Positions 8,377-16,084 of a stretch of 64,000 nt of DNA are shown one piece after another. Location: positions 310,001 to 374,000 of the forward strand of contig JADKIX010000003.1 in the NCBI GenBank assembly GCA_016722635.1, read 5' to 3'. The position numbers were made by a program, and so were the translations under genes. The stretch's first letter is position 1; the number at the start of each line of letters is the position of its first letter. The notes under the pieces were generated by a model. The model had not been told where the DNA came from. It made no database searches and was given only the letters and a program-made list of their open reading frames with translations. Source of the DNA: Rhodospirillaceae bacterium (lineage in GTDB: Bacteria; Pseudomonadota; Alphaproteobacteria; JAEUKQ01).

Positions 8377-9474
8377 TTAAACATTAAAACGGAAATGGAA
8401 GATATCCCCATCTTGCGTCATATATTCTTTACCCTCTAAGCGCATCTTACCAGCTTCCTTTACTTGAGCTTCGCCACCATAATTAACATAATCGGCATAG
8501 GAAATTGTTTCTGCCCGAATAAAACCTTTCTCAAAATCGCTATGGATAACTCCAGCCGCCTGCGGTGCTTTTGTACCACGTCTAACTGTCCAAGCATGCG
8601 CTTCTTTGGGACCAATTGTAAAGAATGTTAGCAGGTTTAATAGGCGAAAACCGGCTTTAATAACCTGATCTAACCCTGTTTCTTGCAAACCCATACTACG
8701 CAAATAATCCAAGCGTTCCTCTTGATCTTGCAAGAGAGAGAGTTGGGCCTCAATTTCTGCCGAGATTACCACGGACAAGGATTGTTCCGCTGCGGCGTAC
8801 TTAACGACCCGTTCGGAATATAGATTCCCTTTTGCGGCAGAAGCTTCATCTACATTACACACATAAACAATCGGTTTCGCCGTAATCAACTGCAACTGAC
8901 TGAAATATGCCACATCATTTGCTAGTACCTTGAAAGTTCTGGCCGCATGACCCGCTTGGATATGTTGCAAGATGGTTTCAAAGAAGGCATAGAATTTTTT
9001 TGCCTCCACATCTCCCACGCGCGCTTTTTTAGCAAGTGCTTCTTTTCTTTTTTCCAAACTTTCTAAGTCTGATAATAACAATTCTGTATTGATGATTTCT
9101 ATATCACGGATGGGGTCAACCGTGCCTTCCACATGGGTAATATCCCCCTCAAAACAACGTACAACATGGCAAATAGCATCTACACTGCGGATATGGCCTA
9201 GAAATTGGTTACCTAACCCCTCCCCTTGGCTAGCCCCTTTTACTAAACCAGCTATGTCCACAAACTCTAATTGCGTCGGGATAATCTTTGCCGATTTAGC
9301 CAGTTGCGCCAATTTATGTAACCGGGAATCAGGAACCCCAACCCTGCCAATATTTGGTTCAATGGTACAAAATGGATAATTTGCCGCTTGGGCTGCAGCC
9401 GAACTGGTCAGAGCATTAAAAAGGGTTGACTTACCTACGTTTGGCAAGCCGACAATACCGCAATTGAACCCCAT
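8377..9474 (-). CDS. ychF: Redox-regulated ATPase / Obg-family GTPase-like YchF
   Basis: A 365-residue YchF. The P-loop is GLPNVGKSTLFNAL near residues 8-21, the G3 region is FVDIAGLVKGASQGEGLGNQ, and the unusual G4 is the YVCNVDE region, which gives the family its ATP preference. The C-terminal TGS-like domain contains TFFTIGPKEAHAW and AGVIHSDFEKGFIRAE. YchF binds ribosomes and is linked to oxidative-stress and translation control. It follows pth by 26 bp, a common ychF/pth linkage, in the order rplY-pth-ychF. Length and motifs are intact. Confidence 0.95.
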   Translation of the reverse strand: MGFNCGIVGLPNVGKSTLFNALTSSAAAQAANYPFCTIEPNIGRVGVPDSRLHKLAQLAKSAKIIPTQLEFVDIAGLVKGASQGEGLGNQFLGHIRSVDAICHVVRCFEGDITHVEGTVDPIRDIEIINTELLLSDLESLEKRKEALAKKARVGDVEAKKFYAFFETILQHIQAGHAARTFKVLANDVAYFSQLQLITAKPIVYVCNVDEASAAKGNLYSERVVKYAAAEQSLSVVISAEIEAQLSLLQDQEERLDYLRSMGLQETGLDQVIKAGFRLLNLLTFFTIGPKEAHAWTVRRGTKAPQAAGVIHSDFEKGFIRAETISYADYVNYGGEAQVKEAGKMRLEGKEYMTQDGDIFHFRFNV

Positions 9475-9500
9475 ATTTATTTTCCTTTAAAAATGATCAA

Positions 9501-10094
9501 TTAGTCCGTGGAAAGTGGTTTAGATAAAACTTTCTTTGTTTGGAATAGCTTATTCATAAAACCATTGGCATCCCCAGACATTAAAACTGTTATATGTTCG
9601 GCTATATCTTTAATCAAGGGTGCTAAGGAATCTTGCTCGTTTGTTGTAAAATTTGATAATACGTAGGAATGCACTAAATCTTTCCTGCCAGGATGGCCGA
9701 TGCCAATACGAATGCGCCAATAATTCTCCCCCAAATGCGCGTCAATGGAACGCAATCCATTATGTCCGGCATTGCCCCCACCTTGCTTCACCTTGATTTT
9801 ACCTTGCGGCAAATCCAGTTCATCGTAAAAAACCAATAAATTTTCTGGGGATACTTTATAAAATTGGCACGCAGCTGCCAGGCATTCGCCTGATTTATTC
9901 ATATAGGTTTGCGGCTTTATAATAATCGCCTTCTCTGTGCCAATCATACCGTCATAAAGCAAGCCTTTAAACTTCATTTTACCCCCAGAAAAAGCATAGC
10001 GGCGGATGATTTCATCCACCGCTATAAACCCAATATTATGCCGATTGAGACGATGGGTTGGTTCAGGATTACCTAATCCGGCCAAAATCAGCAT
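9501..10094 (-). CDS. pth: Peptidyl-tRNA hydrolase
   Basis: About 197 residues from the ATG at 10094. Family motifs are LAGLGNPEPTHRLNRHNIGF (catalytic Asn and His), KPQTYMNKSGE, LVFYDELDLPQGKIKVK (catalytic Asp) and GGGNAGHNGLRSI. RIRIGIGHPG follows. It hydrolyses peptidyl-tRNA released from stalled ribosomes. An in-frame upstream start at 10208 would add a basic 38-residue extension lying within rplY; I reject it because homology begins at MLILAGLGNP and the chosen start sits 7 bp after the rplY stop. The rplY-pth-ychF order supports the call. Confidence 0.95.
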   Translation of the reverse strand: MLILAGLGNPEPTHRLNRHNIGFIAVDEIIRRYAFSGGKMKFKGLLYDGMIGTEKAIIIKPQTYMNKSGECLAAACQFYKVSPENLLVFYDELDLPQGKIKVKQGGGNAGHNGLRSIDAHLGENYWRIRIGIGHPGRKDLVHSYVLSNFTTNEQDSLAPLIKDIAEHITVLMSGDANGFMNKLFQTKKVLSKPLSTD

Positions 10095-10101
10095 TGGATT
10101 G

Positions 10102-10785
10102 TTACTTTTTCTCACCCGCCGGTTTGGCAGTGCCCGCATCCGGGGCTGCTGTACTTGCTGCTGAAGCCGCTGCTGCTTGATCCGCCGTTGCCTTATCAGC
10201 TTCCGCATCGCCCTTCAAAGCGCTTGGTGCGGCAATGGTCGCAATGGTAAAGTCGCGATCGGCAATGGCCGGTATCACATTTTTATCCAACTGAATTTTA
10301 CTAATATGAATGCTATCCCCAATTTCTAATCCACTTAAATCAATGGTTATAACATTAGGAATATTTTCTGGGGAACAAATTAACTCGACTTGATGGAGCA
10401 CGATATTCAATACGCCACCACGTTTAATTCCAGGCGATTGTGTTTCGTTGATGAATTGCACCGGAACGTTCACATGAATTTTGCTATTCTTGGAAATTCG
10501 CATAAAATCAGCGTGCAGCGGAATATCGGTGACGGGATGCAATTGAACATCCTTTGGTAAAACACGTACCGTTTTATTACCCATTTTCAAATCAAATAGG
10601 GTCGCAAAAAAACCGGTCTTATGTAAATTCCGCTTTAATTCTGCTGGATCAAGAGAAATAAGATCCGTTTCCTGCTTATTGCCGTAAACGACTCCTGGCA
10701 CCCTACCAGCCCGACGAATAGCACGCGCCGCACCTTTGCCCATCTCTTCACGGCTTTCAACCTTTAATATTTGCACTTCTGACAT
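10102..10785 (-). CDS. rplY: 50S ribosomal protein L25, long CTC/TL5 form
   Basis: About 227 residues. The N-terminal L25 domain shows SREEMGKGAARAIRRAGRVP and PGVVYGNK, followed by the beta-rich CTC/TL5 extension with DVQLHPVTDIPLHADF. The C-terminal tail, from about residue 190, is rich in Ala, Thr and Asp, low in complexity and ends in PAGEKK. L25 binds 5S rRNA. The start at 10785 has an AAGGAG Shine-Dalgarno 9 nt upstream; the ORF could open at 10806, but that codon lies before the ribosome site. It is the first gene of rplY-pth-ychF, 131 bp downstream of prs. Confidence 0.93.
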   Translation of the reverse strand: MSEVQILKVESREEMGKGAARAIRRAGRVPGVVYGNKQETDLISLDPAELKRNLHKTGFFATLFDLKMGNKTVRVLPKDVQLHPVTDIPLHADFMRISKNSKIHVNVPVQFINETQSPGIKRGGVLNIVLHQVELICSPENIPNVITIDLSGLEIGDSIHISKIQLDKNVIPAIADRDFTIATIAAPSALKGDAEADKATADQAAAASAASTAAPDAGTAKPAGEKK

Positions 10786-10916
10786 ACGATTAATCTCCTT
10801 ACGCATAAAACCCTTAGGTCCGGGCGAATTGATACCTTATTTTATTTTTAATTTCAATAGCTTATTATCCCTTTCTTCCTCTAACAGAAAAAAGAACTGC
10901 AAAGCGGCGGCCACCA

Positions 10917-11849
10917 TTAGTCAAATAAGCTCGATACGGACCTTTCTTCACTGATCCGTCGAATAGCCTCAGCAATTAGAGGAGCCAAGGTCAACTGATG
11001 AATATTGTTAATTGATTGCGTTGCTTCTGTTGCCTGGATTGTATCGGTAATCATCATTAAATCAATAGGTGAATTATTAATTTTTGCTAATGCCCCCCCC
11101 GATAAGACTCCGTGGGTAATATAAACACTGACAGATATAGCCCCATGCTCACGCAAGGCAATCGACGCATTGCAAATAGTTCCAGCCGAGTCAACAATAT
11201 CATCAATAATGATGCAACGCTTACCCTTTACGTCCCCAATCACGTTCATAACCTCTGAAATGCCTGCGGCTTCACGCCTTTTATCGATGATAGCCAGATC
11301 GGCATTGATACGCCTGGCAATTGTTCTGGCTCTTAAAACGCCACCTACATCCGGCGAAACGATAGTAATGCCATCCGTACCATAGCGCATTTGGATATCT
11401 TTACTTAAAACGGGCGCAGGCAACAAATTATCGGTGGGAATATCAAAAAAACCCTGGATCTGTCCGGCATGTAAATCGACAGTTAATACCCGATTAGCCC
11501 CTGCAACGGTGATAAGGTTAGCGACAAGTTTAGCCGAAATAGGCGTACGCGGGCCTGACTTCCTATCCTGGCGGCCATATCCATAATAAGGGATAACTGC
11601 TGTAATACGTTTGGCAGACCCACGTTTCAAGGCATCCATAATGATAAGTAATTCCATTAAATTATCATTGGTTGGATATGAAGTGGATTGAATAACGAAT
11701 ACATCTTCCCCACGTACATTTTCTAATATTTCAACAAATATTTCCATATCAGCAAATCTTCTGATACTGGCATTTGTTAAAGGGATATTCAGCTGTGCCG
11801 AGATTGCGGTTGCCAAAACGCGGTTACTATTTCCTGCAATTATTTTCAT
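10917..11849 (-). CDS. prs: Ribose-phosphate pyrophosphokinase (PRPP synthase)
   Basis: A 310-residue class I PRPP synthase. It begins MKIIAGNSN and has RFADMEIFVEILENVRGEDV, YYGYGRQDRKSGPRTPIS and the Mg-binding TVDLHAGQIQGFFDIP. The catalytic flexible loop is DKRREAAG and the PRPP-binding loop is RCIIIDDIVDSAGT. It makes PRPP from ribose 5-phosphate and ATP for nucleotide, His, Trp and NAD synthesis. It precedes rplY at 131 bp and may share transcription with it. Length and motifs are standard. Confidence 0.96.
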   Translation of the reverse strand: MKIIAGNSNRVLATAISAQLNIPLTNASIRRFADMEIFVEILENVRGEDVFVIQSTSYPTNDNLMELLIIMDALKRGSAKRITAVIPYYGYGRQDRKSGPRTPISAKLVANLITVAGANRVLTVDLHAGQIQGFFDIPTDNLLPAPVLSKDIQMRYGTDGITIVSPDVGGVLRARTIARRINADLAIIDKRREAAGISEVMNVIGDVKGKRCIIIDDIVDSAGTICNASIALREHGAISVSVYITHGVLSGGALAKINNSPIDLMMITDTIQATEATQSINNIHQLTLAPLIAEAIRRISEERSVSSLFD

Positions 11850-12178
11850 GGGGGGCCGGATTGATAAGAATGTTGATCAATTTTTACCTTAAGTATTTGA
11901 TACGCAATCAATACAGCAAGAAGAAAAAATGTAAATATGATTCAACGATCATTTATTTCAATTTTATTTTTTGCTTCACAATGATCTTTATCATACGACG
12001 TAACAAAAACATTTCTGCCCCATCAAAAAATCTTTGGTTGACAGTATCAGGTAATTTTTCAACAATAGCTGCCAGAAACCAGGCATTTTTTTACTGCCCA
12101 TTTCAACGAATTTCTACAAGTTTTCCTAAATATCCAATTTTTAGGTATTGGTCACCATCAAAACGGGGTTTATGTGAT
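11850..12178. other. Intergenic region between divergent prs and guaC
   Basis: 329 bp, AT-rich and lacking plausible codons. The + frame open before guaC has no homology-like composition before the ATG at 12179. No riboswitch-like conserved core or strong hairpin was recognised. It presumably holds promoters for both genes. Confidence 0.5.
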
Positions 12179-13228
12179 ATGCGTATTGAAGAAGAAATTA
12201 AACTTGATTTTAAAGATGTCCTGATTCGCCCGAAGCGCAGCACTTTAAGATCGCGCGCAGAGGTCAATTTAAACCGGAAGTATAATTTTAGGCATACTGA
12301 TAAAACATGGGAGGGTGTTCCCATTATTGCGGCTAATATGGATCATACCGGCACATTCTCTGTAGGAAATGCCCTGGCTAAACATCATTTAATGACTGCT
12401 ATCGATAAATTTATGACCGTTGAAGAATGGCAGAAATTTTCCCAAAAGCATCCAGAAACATTAAATTATGTTTTTATCAGTTCCGGGATCAAACAAGATG
12501 ATTTTGATAAATTAAAAATCATTATGCGACAGGCTGATCTGCCTTTCATTTGTTTGGATGTTGCCAATGGTTACTCCCAATATTTTGTTGATTTCGTTAG
12601 AAAAACCAGGGATGCGTTCCCTTCAAAAATCATCATGGCAGGGAATGTGGTAACGGGTGAAATGACCGAGGAATTAATCCTGTCCGGAGCTGATATTGTA
12701 AAAGTTGGCATAGGTCCTGGATCAGTATGTACAACCCGAAAAAAAACAGGGGTCGGGTATCCGCAAATTTCAGCTGTGATCGAATGTGCCGACGCAGCCC
12801 ATGGCTTAAAGGGCTTGGTATGTTCAGACGGCGGTTGTACCGTCCCCGGTGATGTTGCCAAAGCATTTGCGGCGGGTGCGGATTTTGTGATGCTTGGGGG
12901 AATGCTTGCTGGGCATGATGAATGCAGCGGCGATATTTTCATCGATAAAGGGCAAAAATTTAAAAGATTTTATGGCATGAGCTCGAGTGAGGCGATGAAT
13001 AAGCACCACGGAAAAGTCGAGGAATATCGGTCAAGCGAAGGAAAATCCGTTAACATCCCTTACCGCGGCGCCATCGAAAATACGATCTTTGATATTATGG
13101 GGGGATTACGCTCAACCTGCACCTATGTTGGTGCACAGCAACTAAAGGAATTATCAAAACGTACGACCTTTATCCGCGTTACCCAGCAAATCAATGAGAT
13201 ATATTCAACTTACCAAATCGGCGATTGA
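12179..13228 (+). CDS. guaC: GMP reductase
   Basis: 349 residues from the ATG at 12179, matching the usual length of about 347. It is an IMPDH/GMPR-family TIM barrel beginning MRIEEEIKLDFKDVLIRPKR. The catalytic loop GIGPGSVCTTRKKTGVGYPQ places the nucleophilic Cys near residue 184. The phosphate-binding block is SDGGCTVPGDVAKAFAAGAD, followed by GGMLAGHDECSGD and the FYGMSSSEAM flap. No CBS domains are present, which separates it from IMP dehydrogenase. It converts GMP to IMP with NADPH. The open frame extends upstream to 11774, but that stretch is not protein-like. It is monocistronic, divergent from prs. Confidence 0.94.
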   Translation: MRIEEEIKLDFKDVLIRPKRSTLRSRAEVNLNRKYNFRHTDKTWEGVPIIAANMDHTGTFSVGNALAKHHLMTAIDKFMTVEEWQKFSQKHPETLNYVFISSGIKQDDFDKLKIIMRQADLPFICLDVANGYSQYFVDFVRKTRDAFPSKIIMAGNVVTGEMTEELILSGADIVKVGIGPGSVCTTRKKTGVGYPQISAVIECADAAHGLKGLVCSDGGCTVPGDVAKAFAAGADFVMLGGMLAGHDECSGDIFIDKGQKFKRFYGMSSSEAMNKHHGKVEEYRSSEGKSVNIPYRGAIENTIFDIMGGLRSTCTYVGAQQLKELSKRTTFIRVTQQINEIYSTYQIGD

Positions 13229-13306
13229 ACAATTAAGCCCTACGGTTTAATCCAGACCGCTATCATGGCCGCCAGCTATCAGATTAGCTTGAGCTTTGGC
13301 CAATCG

Positions 13307-13807
13307 TTACTTCTCAGCTGTGGGCTTATTTGCATGAATGAAAAAGCTATGGATCAACTGATCCCCAACCTGAATATTTAATTTGTCACTGACCCCACCA
13401 TTAATTTCCAAAACGGCAATTGCCAATTTCGGCGAAACAACAAGATTATCAGACTGCGGGATGACCCTTTTGCTAATACCGATAATCTTACCTTGCCTAT
13501 CAATAAACAACATGTCCAAGGGCAAATAGGTATTTCTCATCCACATCCCGATGATCTGGGGTGTTTCAAAAAGAAAAAGCATCCCCTGATCAGCTGGCAT
13601 AACCCTACGGAACATTAACCCTTGTTGACGCTGCTGGGGAGTGGCAGCAATTTCAACAGTCAATGTTTTTTCTTTACCATCGCCTGATTTTATAATAAGC
13701 GGCTCTTTATTGAAAGTAATTTGGGTATATCCTATTTGAGGATGAAATACCCCTAAAATACTTAAGATAAAAAGGTTTACTAAGCCAAATAATGTTTTTT
13801 TTCTCAT
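13307..13807 (-). CDS. DUF192 family exported protein
   Basis: A 166-residue protein with an N-terminal signal peptide (LFGLVNLFILSILGVFHPQIG, cleavage probably near residue 28). The DUF192 core includes TVEIAATPQQRQQGLMFR, ADQGMLFLFETPQIIGMWM, NTYLPLDMLFID and AIAVLEINGG. DUF192 proteins are small beta-barrel periplasmic or extracytoplasmic proteins of unknown biochemical role. It appears monocistronic and convergent with guaC. The 223-bp region upstream separates it from the divergent cytochrome c' gene. Confidence 0.9.
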   Translation of the reverse strand: MRKKTLFGLVNLFILSILGVFHPQIGYTQITFNKEPLIIKSGDGKEKTLTVEIAATPQQRQQGLMFRRVMPADQGMLFLFETPQIIGMWMRNTYLPLDMLFIDRQGKIIGISKRVIPQSDNLVVSPKLAIAVLEINGGVSDKLNIQVGDQLIHSFFIHANKPTAEK

Positions 13808-14030
13808 GAAACTTCTTAAATCCTTTATTAAAAAAGTTTTTTATCCTATTTTTAACTAACAGAATGTATTGCTTATCTTAATACCTATTCTGAATATCTG
13901 CTGTATCAACGAAAGCCAAATTATTCTACCTCACCAATTGCCATAATCGTTATAATACATTAGAGTCATTTTGTTAACAGGCCATTATCCATAATTAAAA
14001 AAAATATTTCATTGGGTTGGAGTTACCATA

Positions 14031-14498
14031 ATGTCAGTCTTAAAAAAAACCACTGCGATTATTAGTCTCGTTTTTGTCAGTAGCTTTGCACTCATTTCTT
14101 ATGCCGTCACTCCTACGTCGGTGGATAATATCATTAAGGAGCGGCAAAACTTAATGAAAACTTTTGGCCAAAGCGGCCGGCAATTAAACGAGTTAATTGG
14201 TAAAGACAATCAAGCCGCCTTATTAATTCTTGAAAGCTTACAGAAAACCGCAAAATTGCTGCCCAATTACTTCCCCCAAGACACTGGAAATCCACCCTAT
14301 CAAACGACTGCTAGTCCAACTATTTGGAAAAATTGGGATGATTTTGTAGCCAGTGCCAATATATTGGCTACGGAAATAGATAAAATCACTACTTTTCTGC
14401 AAGCTGGGAACGTTGCCGCTGCCCAAGAGCAGTTGGGAAATTTATCTAAGGTAGGGTGCGGAACCTGCCATAGTAAATTTCGTTTGTCAAAACGTTAG
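14031..14498 (+). CDS. Class II cytochrome c (cytochrome c' family)
   Basis: A 155-residue exported haem protein. A signal peptide covers about residues 1-26 (TAIISLVFVSSFALISYAV). A four-helix-bundle-like body follows, with the haem-c motif CGTCH at residues 143-147 near the C-terminus, which is diagnostic of class II. A methionine at residue 42 in the first helix and the conserved tryptophans near 99-102 (IWKNW) fit the family. Members bind NO or act in electron transfer and stress tolerance in the periplasm. GGAG lies 10 nt before the ATG. Whether this is NO-binding cytochrome c' or low-spin c556 cannot be decided here. Confidence 0.88.
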   Translation: MSVLKKTTAIISLVFVSSFALISYAVTPTSVDNIIKERQNLMKTFGQSGRQLNELIGKDNQAALLILESLQKTAKLLPNYFPQDTGNPPYQTTASPTIWKNWDDFVASANILATEIDKITTFLQAGNVAAAQEQLGNLSKVGCGTCHSKFRLSKR

Positions 14499-14517
14499 AA
14501 GACAGATAGAAAAGCCA

Positions 14518-14546
14518 TTGACTTTTATAAGCAATCGCGCTTTATA
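14518..14546 (+). promoter_or_regulatory. Strong sigma-70-type promoter for rpmE
   Basis: TTGACT (14518-14523) and TTTATA (14541-14546) are separated by exactly 17 bp. They lie 64 bp before the rpmE ATG, which itself has GAAGGAAAG upstream. This is the closest match to the sigma-70 consensus I found in the window. Confidence 0.6.
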
Positions 14547-14609
14547 GTCTCTTTTTACCGATATGGTTATTATCAGTTTTATTACTAGGTATGTTGAAGG
14601 AAAGCTATT

Positions 14610-14849
14610 ATGAAAAAAGATATTCATCCGGACTATCATGAAATTACAGTCATTACGACGGATGGCAAAAGCCACAAAACAAAAACCACCTGGGGCAAAG
14701 CTGGTGATACCATGCGTTTGGAAATTGACCCTAAATCCCATCCGGCATGGACAGGTGTTCATCGTTTGATCGATAGCGGCGGACAATTGGCTAAATTTAA
14801 CAAAAAATTCCAAAATTTGGGCTTAAAGAAAACAGGCTCAGAGAAATAA
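14610..14849 (+). CDS. rpmE: 50S ribosomal protein L31
   Basis: A 79-residue L31. The sequence begins MKKDIHPDYHEITVITTDGK and contains the WGKAGDTMRLEIDPKSHPAW block and a GQLAKFNKKFQNLGL C-terminal motif. The Zn-binding cysteines of the C+ form are absent, as in typical alphaproteobacterial L31. It is a peripheral protein of the large subunit, bridging the central protuberance and the small subunit. It is monocistronic, with its own consensus-like promoter, and a rho-independent terminator lies about 100 bp downstream. Confidence 0.95.
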   Translation: MKKDIHPDYHEITVITTDGKSHKTKTTWGKAGDTMRLEIDPKSHPAWTGVHRLIDSGGQLAKFNKKFQNLGLKKTGSEK

Positions 14850-14946
14850 CAAGGGGTGTTTAACAGTCTAAGACCATTATTGCCAGTTAGTGGTTGTTAT
14901 TGCTTATAAGATATAGTCTAAGAATTGCCTTTAGCGGCCAAATTTA

Positions 14947-14973
14947 AAACCCCTTCATTTGCAGGGGTTTTTT
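14947..14973 (+). terminator. Rho-independent terminator after rpmE
   Basis: AAACCCC (14947-14953) pairs with GGGGTTT (14964-14970) across a 10-nt loop and runs into a T-tract. It insulates rpmE from the heat-shock unit that starts just downstream. Confidence 0.85.
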
Positions 14974-14980
14974 GTTGCCT

Positions 14981-15009
14981 CTTGAAATCCTTTTCAAAAA
15001 TTCCCACAT
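14981..15009 (+). promoter_or_regulatory. Sigma-32 (RpoH)-type heat-shock promoter
   Basis: CTTGAAA at 14981-14987 is followed after 15 bp by CCCACAT at 15003-15009. This resembles the RpoH consensus CTTGAAA-N13 to N15-CCCCATnT. It starts 8 bp after the rpmE terminator T-run and would give an hsp20 leader of roughly 130 nt. Confidence 0.65.
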
Positions 15010-15014
15010 CAGTT

Positions 15015-15145
15015 TTGTGCGTATAGGCACAAGGGCTTCAGCTGATGCTGATGACTCACTATACATGATATTAACCGTAGCGATTGCATGTAGGACTTTT
15101 AAGTATACTGCTAATCGTTCCATATTGCTCATTGGAGGATATGAT
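15015..15145 (+). ncRNA. ROSE-like RNA thermometer in the hsp20 5' leader
   Basis: Four consecutive hairpins are visible. They are TTGTGC/GCACAA (15015-15032), TCAGC/GCTGA (15038-15051) and TACATG/CATGTA (15062-15092). The last is a Shine-Dalgarno hairpin in which TTGCTC (15125-15130) faces GGAGGA (15134-15139). The last element matches the ROSE signature, where U(U/C)GCU masks AGGAG through non-canonical pairs that melt on warming. ROSE elements control small heat-shock genes in Rhizobiales and some other proteobacteria. Position, architecture and motif all agree; folding was judged by eye. Confidence 0.75.
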
Positions 15146-15625
15146 ATGAATAATTTTGATTTAACACCCCTTTTCCGTTCAACCATTGGTTTTGACCGGT
15201 TTTCTCAATTGCTTGAAAATATGGCCAATTCGGAAGATAACGCGTTTTCTTATCCGCCCTATAATATTGAAAGAATGGGAGAAGAAAATTACCGGATAAC
15301 TATGGCAGTTGCTGGTTTTTCAGAAAGTGACGTCCAAATTACAGCTAAAGAAAATTCTTTGATTGTGGTAGGGAAAAGTCATAAATCAGAAGAACCGAAG
15401 CAATATTTATATCGCGGTATTGCCGGACGTTCTTTTGAAAGGCGATTTGAGTTAGCTGATTATATTCGGGTTGATTCGGCGTTCATTGATAATGGCTTGT
15501 TGCATATCGAGCTAATCCGTCAAGTGCCTGAATCAGCAAAACCAAGAACCATTAAAATCAGTAGTGTCTCCCAGTCTTTTAAGCATGAAAAACCAGTTGG
15601 ACAAATTGGAAATCAAGCTGCTTAA
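15146..15625 (+). CDS. Hsp20 family small heat-shock protein
   Basis: A 159-residue alpha-crystallin-type chaperone, IbpA-like. It begins MNNFDLTPLFRSTIGFDRFS, as many alphaproteobacterial IbpA homologues do. The alpha-crystallin domain covers about residues 35-125, with YNIERMGEENYRITMAVAGF, LIVVGKS and RGIAGRSFERRFELADYIRV. The C-terminal region has a polar tail. I chose the ATG at 15146 because GGAGGA lies 6 nt upstream; the upstream in-frame extension to 14972 lies in the promoter and leader. It is a monocistronic heat-shock unit with a ROSE-like leader and a strong terminator. Small HSPs hold unfolded proteins for refolding by DnaK/ClpB. Confidence 0.92.
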   Translation: MNNFDLTPLFRSTIGFDRFSQLLENMANSEDNAFSYPPYNIERMGEENYRITMAVAGFSESDVQITAKENSLIVVGKSHKSEEPKQYLYRGIAGRSFERRFELADYIRVDSAFIDNGLLHIELIRQVPESAKPRTIKISSVSQSFKHEKPVGQIGNQAA

Positions 15626-15657
15626 GGTATCAAATTGATTTTCATCTATTTATAAGA

Positions 15658-15695
15658 ACAGTGCCGCCATGTACTAGATGGCGGCACTGTCTTTT
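15658..15695 (+). terminator. Rho-independent terminator after hsp20
   Basis: A perfect 13-bp stem, ACAGTGCCGCCAT (15658-15670) with ATGGCGGCACTGT (15678-15690), has a 7-nt loop and is followed by CTTTT. It ends the heat-shock transcript 32 bp after the stop. Confidence 0.9.
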
Positions 15696-15819
15696 CCAGG
15701 GAAGCATCATCACTATCATATAAAACTAAGGCTTTGTGAGTAGGACGTAAACTATCCCTTCTCACAATCCTCATCGTATGAGCAAATGGTTAAAGAAAAA
15801 TTAATTTTCCTAAAATTCC

Positions 15820-15987
15820 TTACTTAAATAATTTATCCACTGTTTGGTGATGACGTTGCTTTTTAGCAATCAGATTTTGTACCAGCAAAATCCTTTCTTG
15901 AAGTTTCTTGATATATTCTTCAAGCTCCTTCACGGAAAAGCTTTCCAGTTGCAGCGGTGCTAACGATCGCAGGATATCATCATCCAT
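15820..15987 (-). CDS. DUF1192 family small protein
   Basis: A 55-residue protein starting MDDDILRSLAPLQLESFSVK, with ELEEYIKKLQERILLVQ next and KLFK at its end. This is the DUF1192 pattern: an acidic start, an L-x-L-x-x-x-S-V-x-E-L-E motif, a short coiled coil and a terminal FK. DUF1192 genes are often found next to a PIG3-type quinone oxidoreductase in alphaproteobacteria, exactly the neighbour here (divergent, about 100 bp away). AAGAG lies 8 nt before the ATG at 15987; an in-frame ATG at 15993 is an alternative. The function is unknown. Confidence 0.8.
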   Translation of the reverse strand: MDDDILRSLAPLQLESFSVKELEEYIKKLQERILLVQNLIAKKQRHHQTVDKLFK

Positions 15988-16084
15988 CTCCATCACTCTT
16001 TTTTGCTTTAAATAAAATTGTTAAGTACAATAGCTTCAATATTTTTTAATCTTTTAAATTTAACAAAGAAATGTTCCTTCTACA

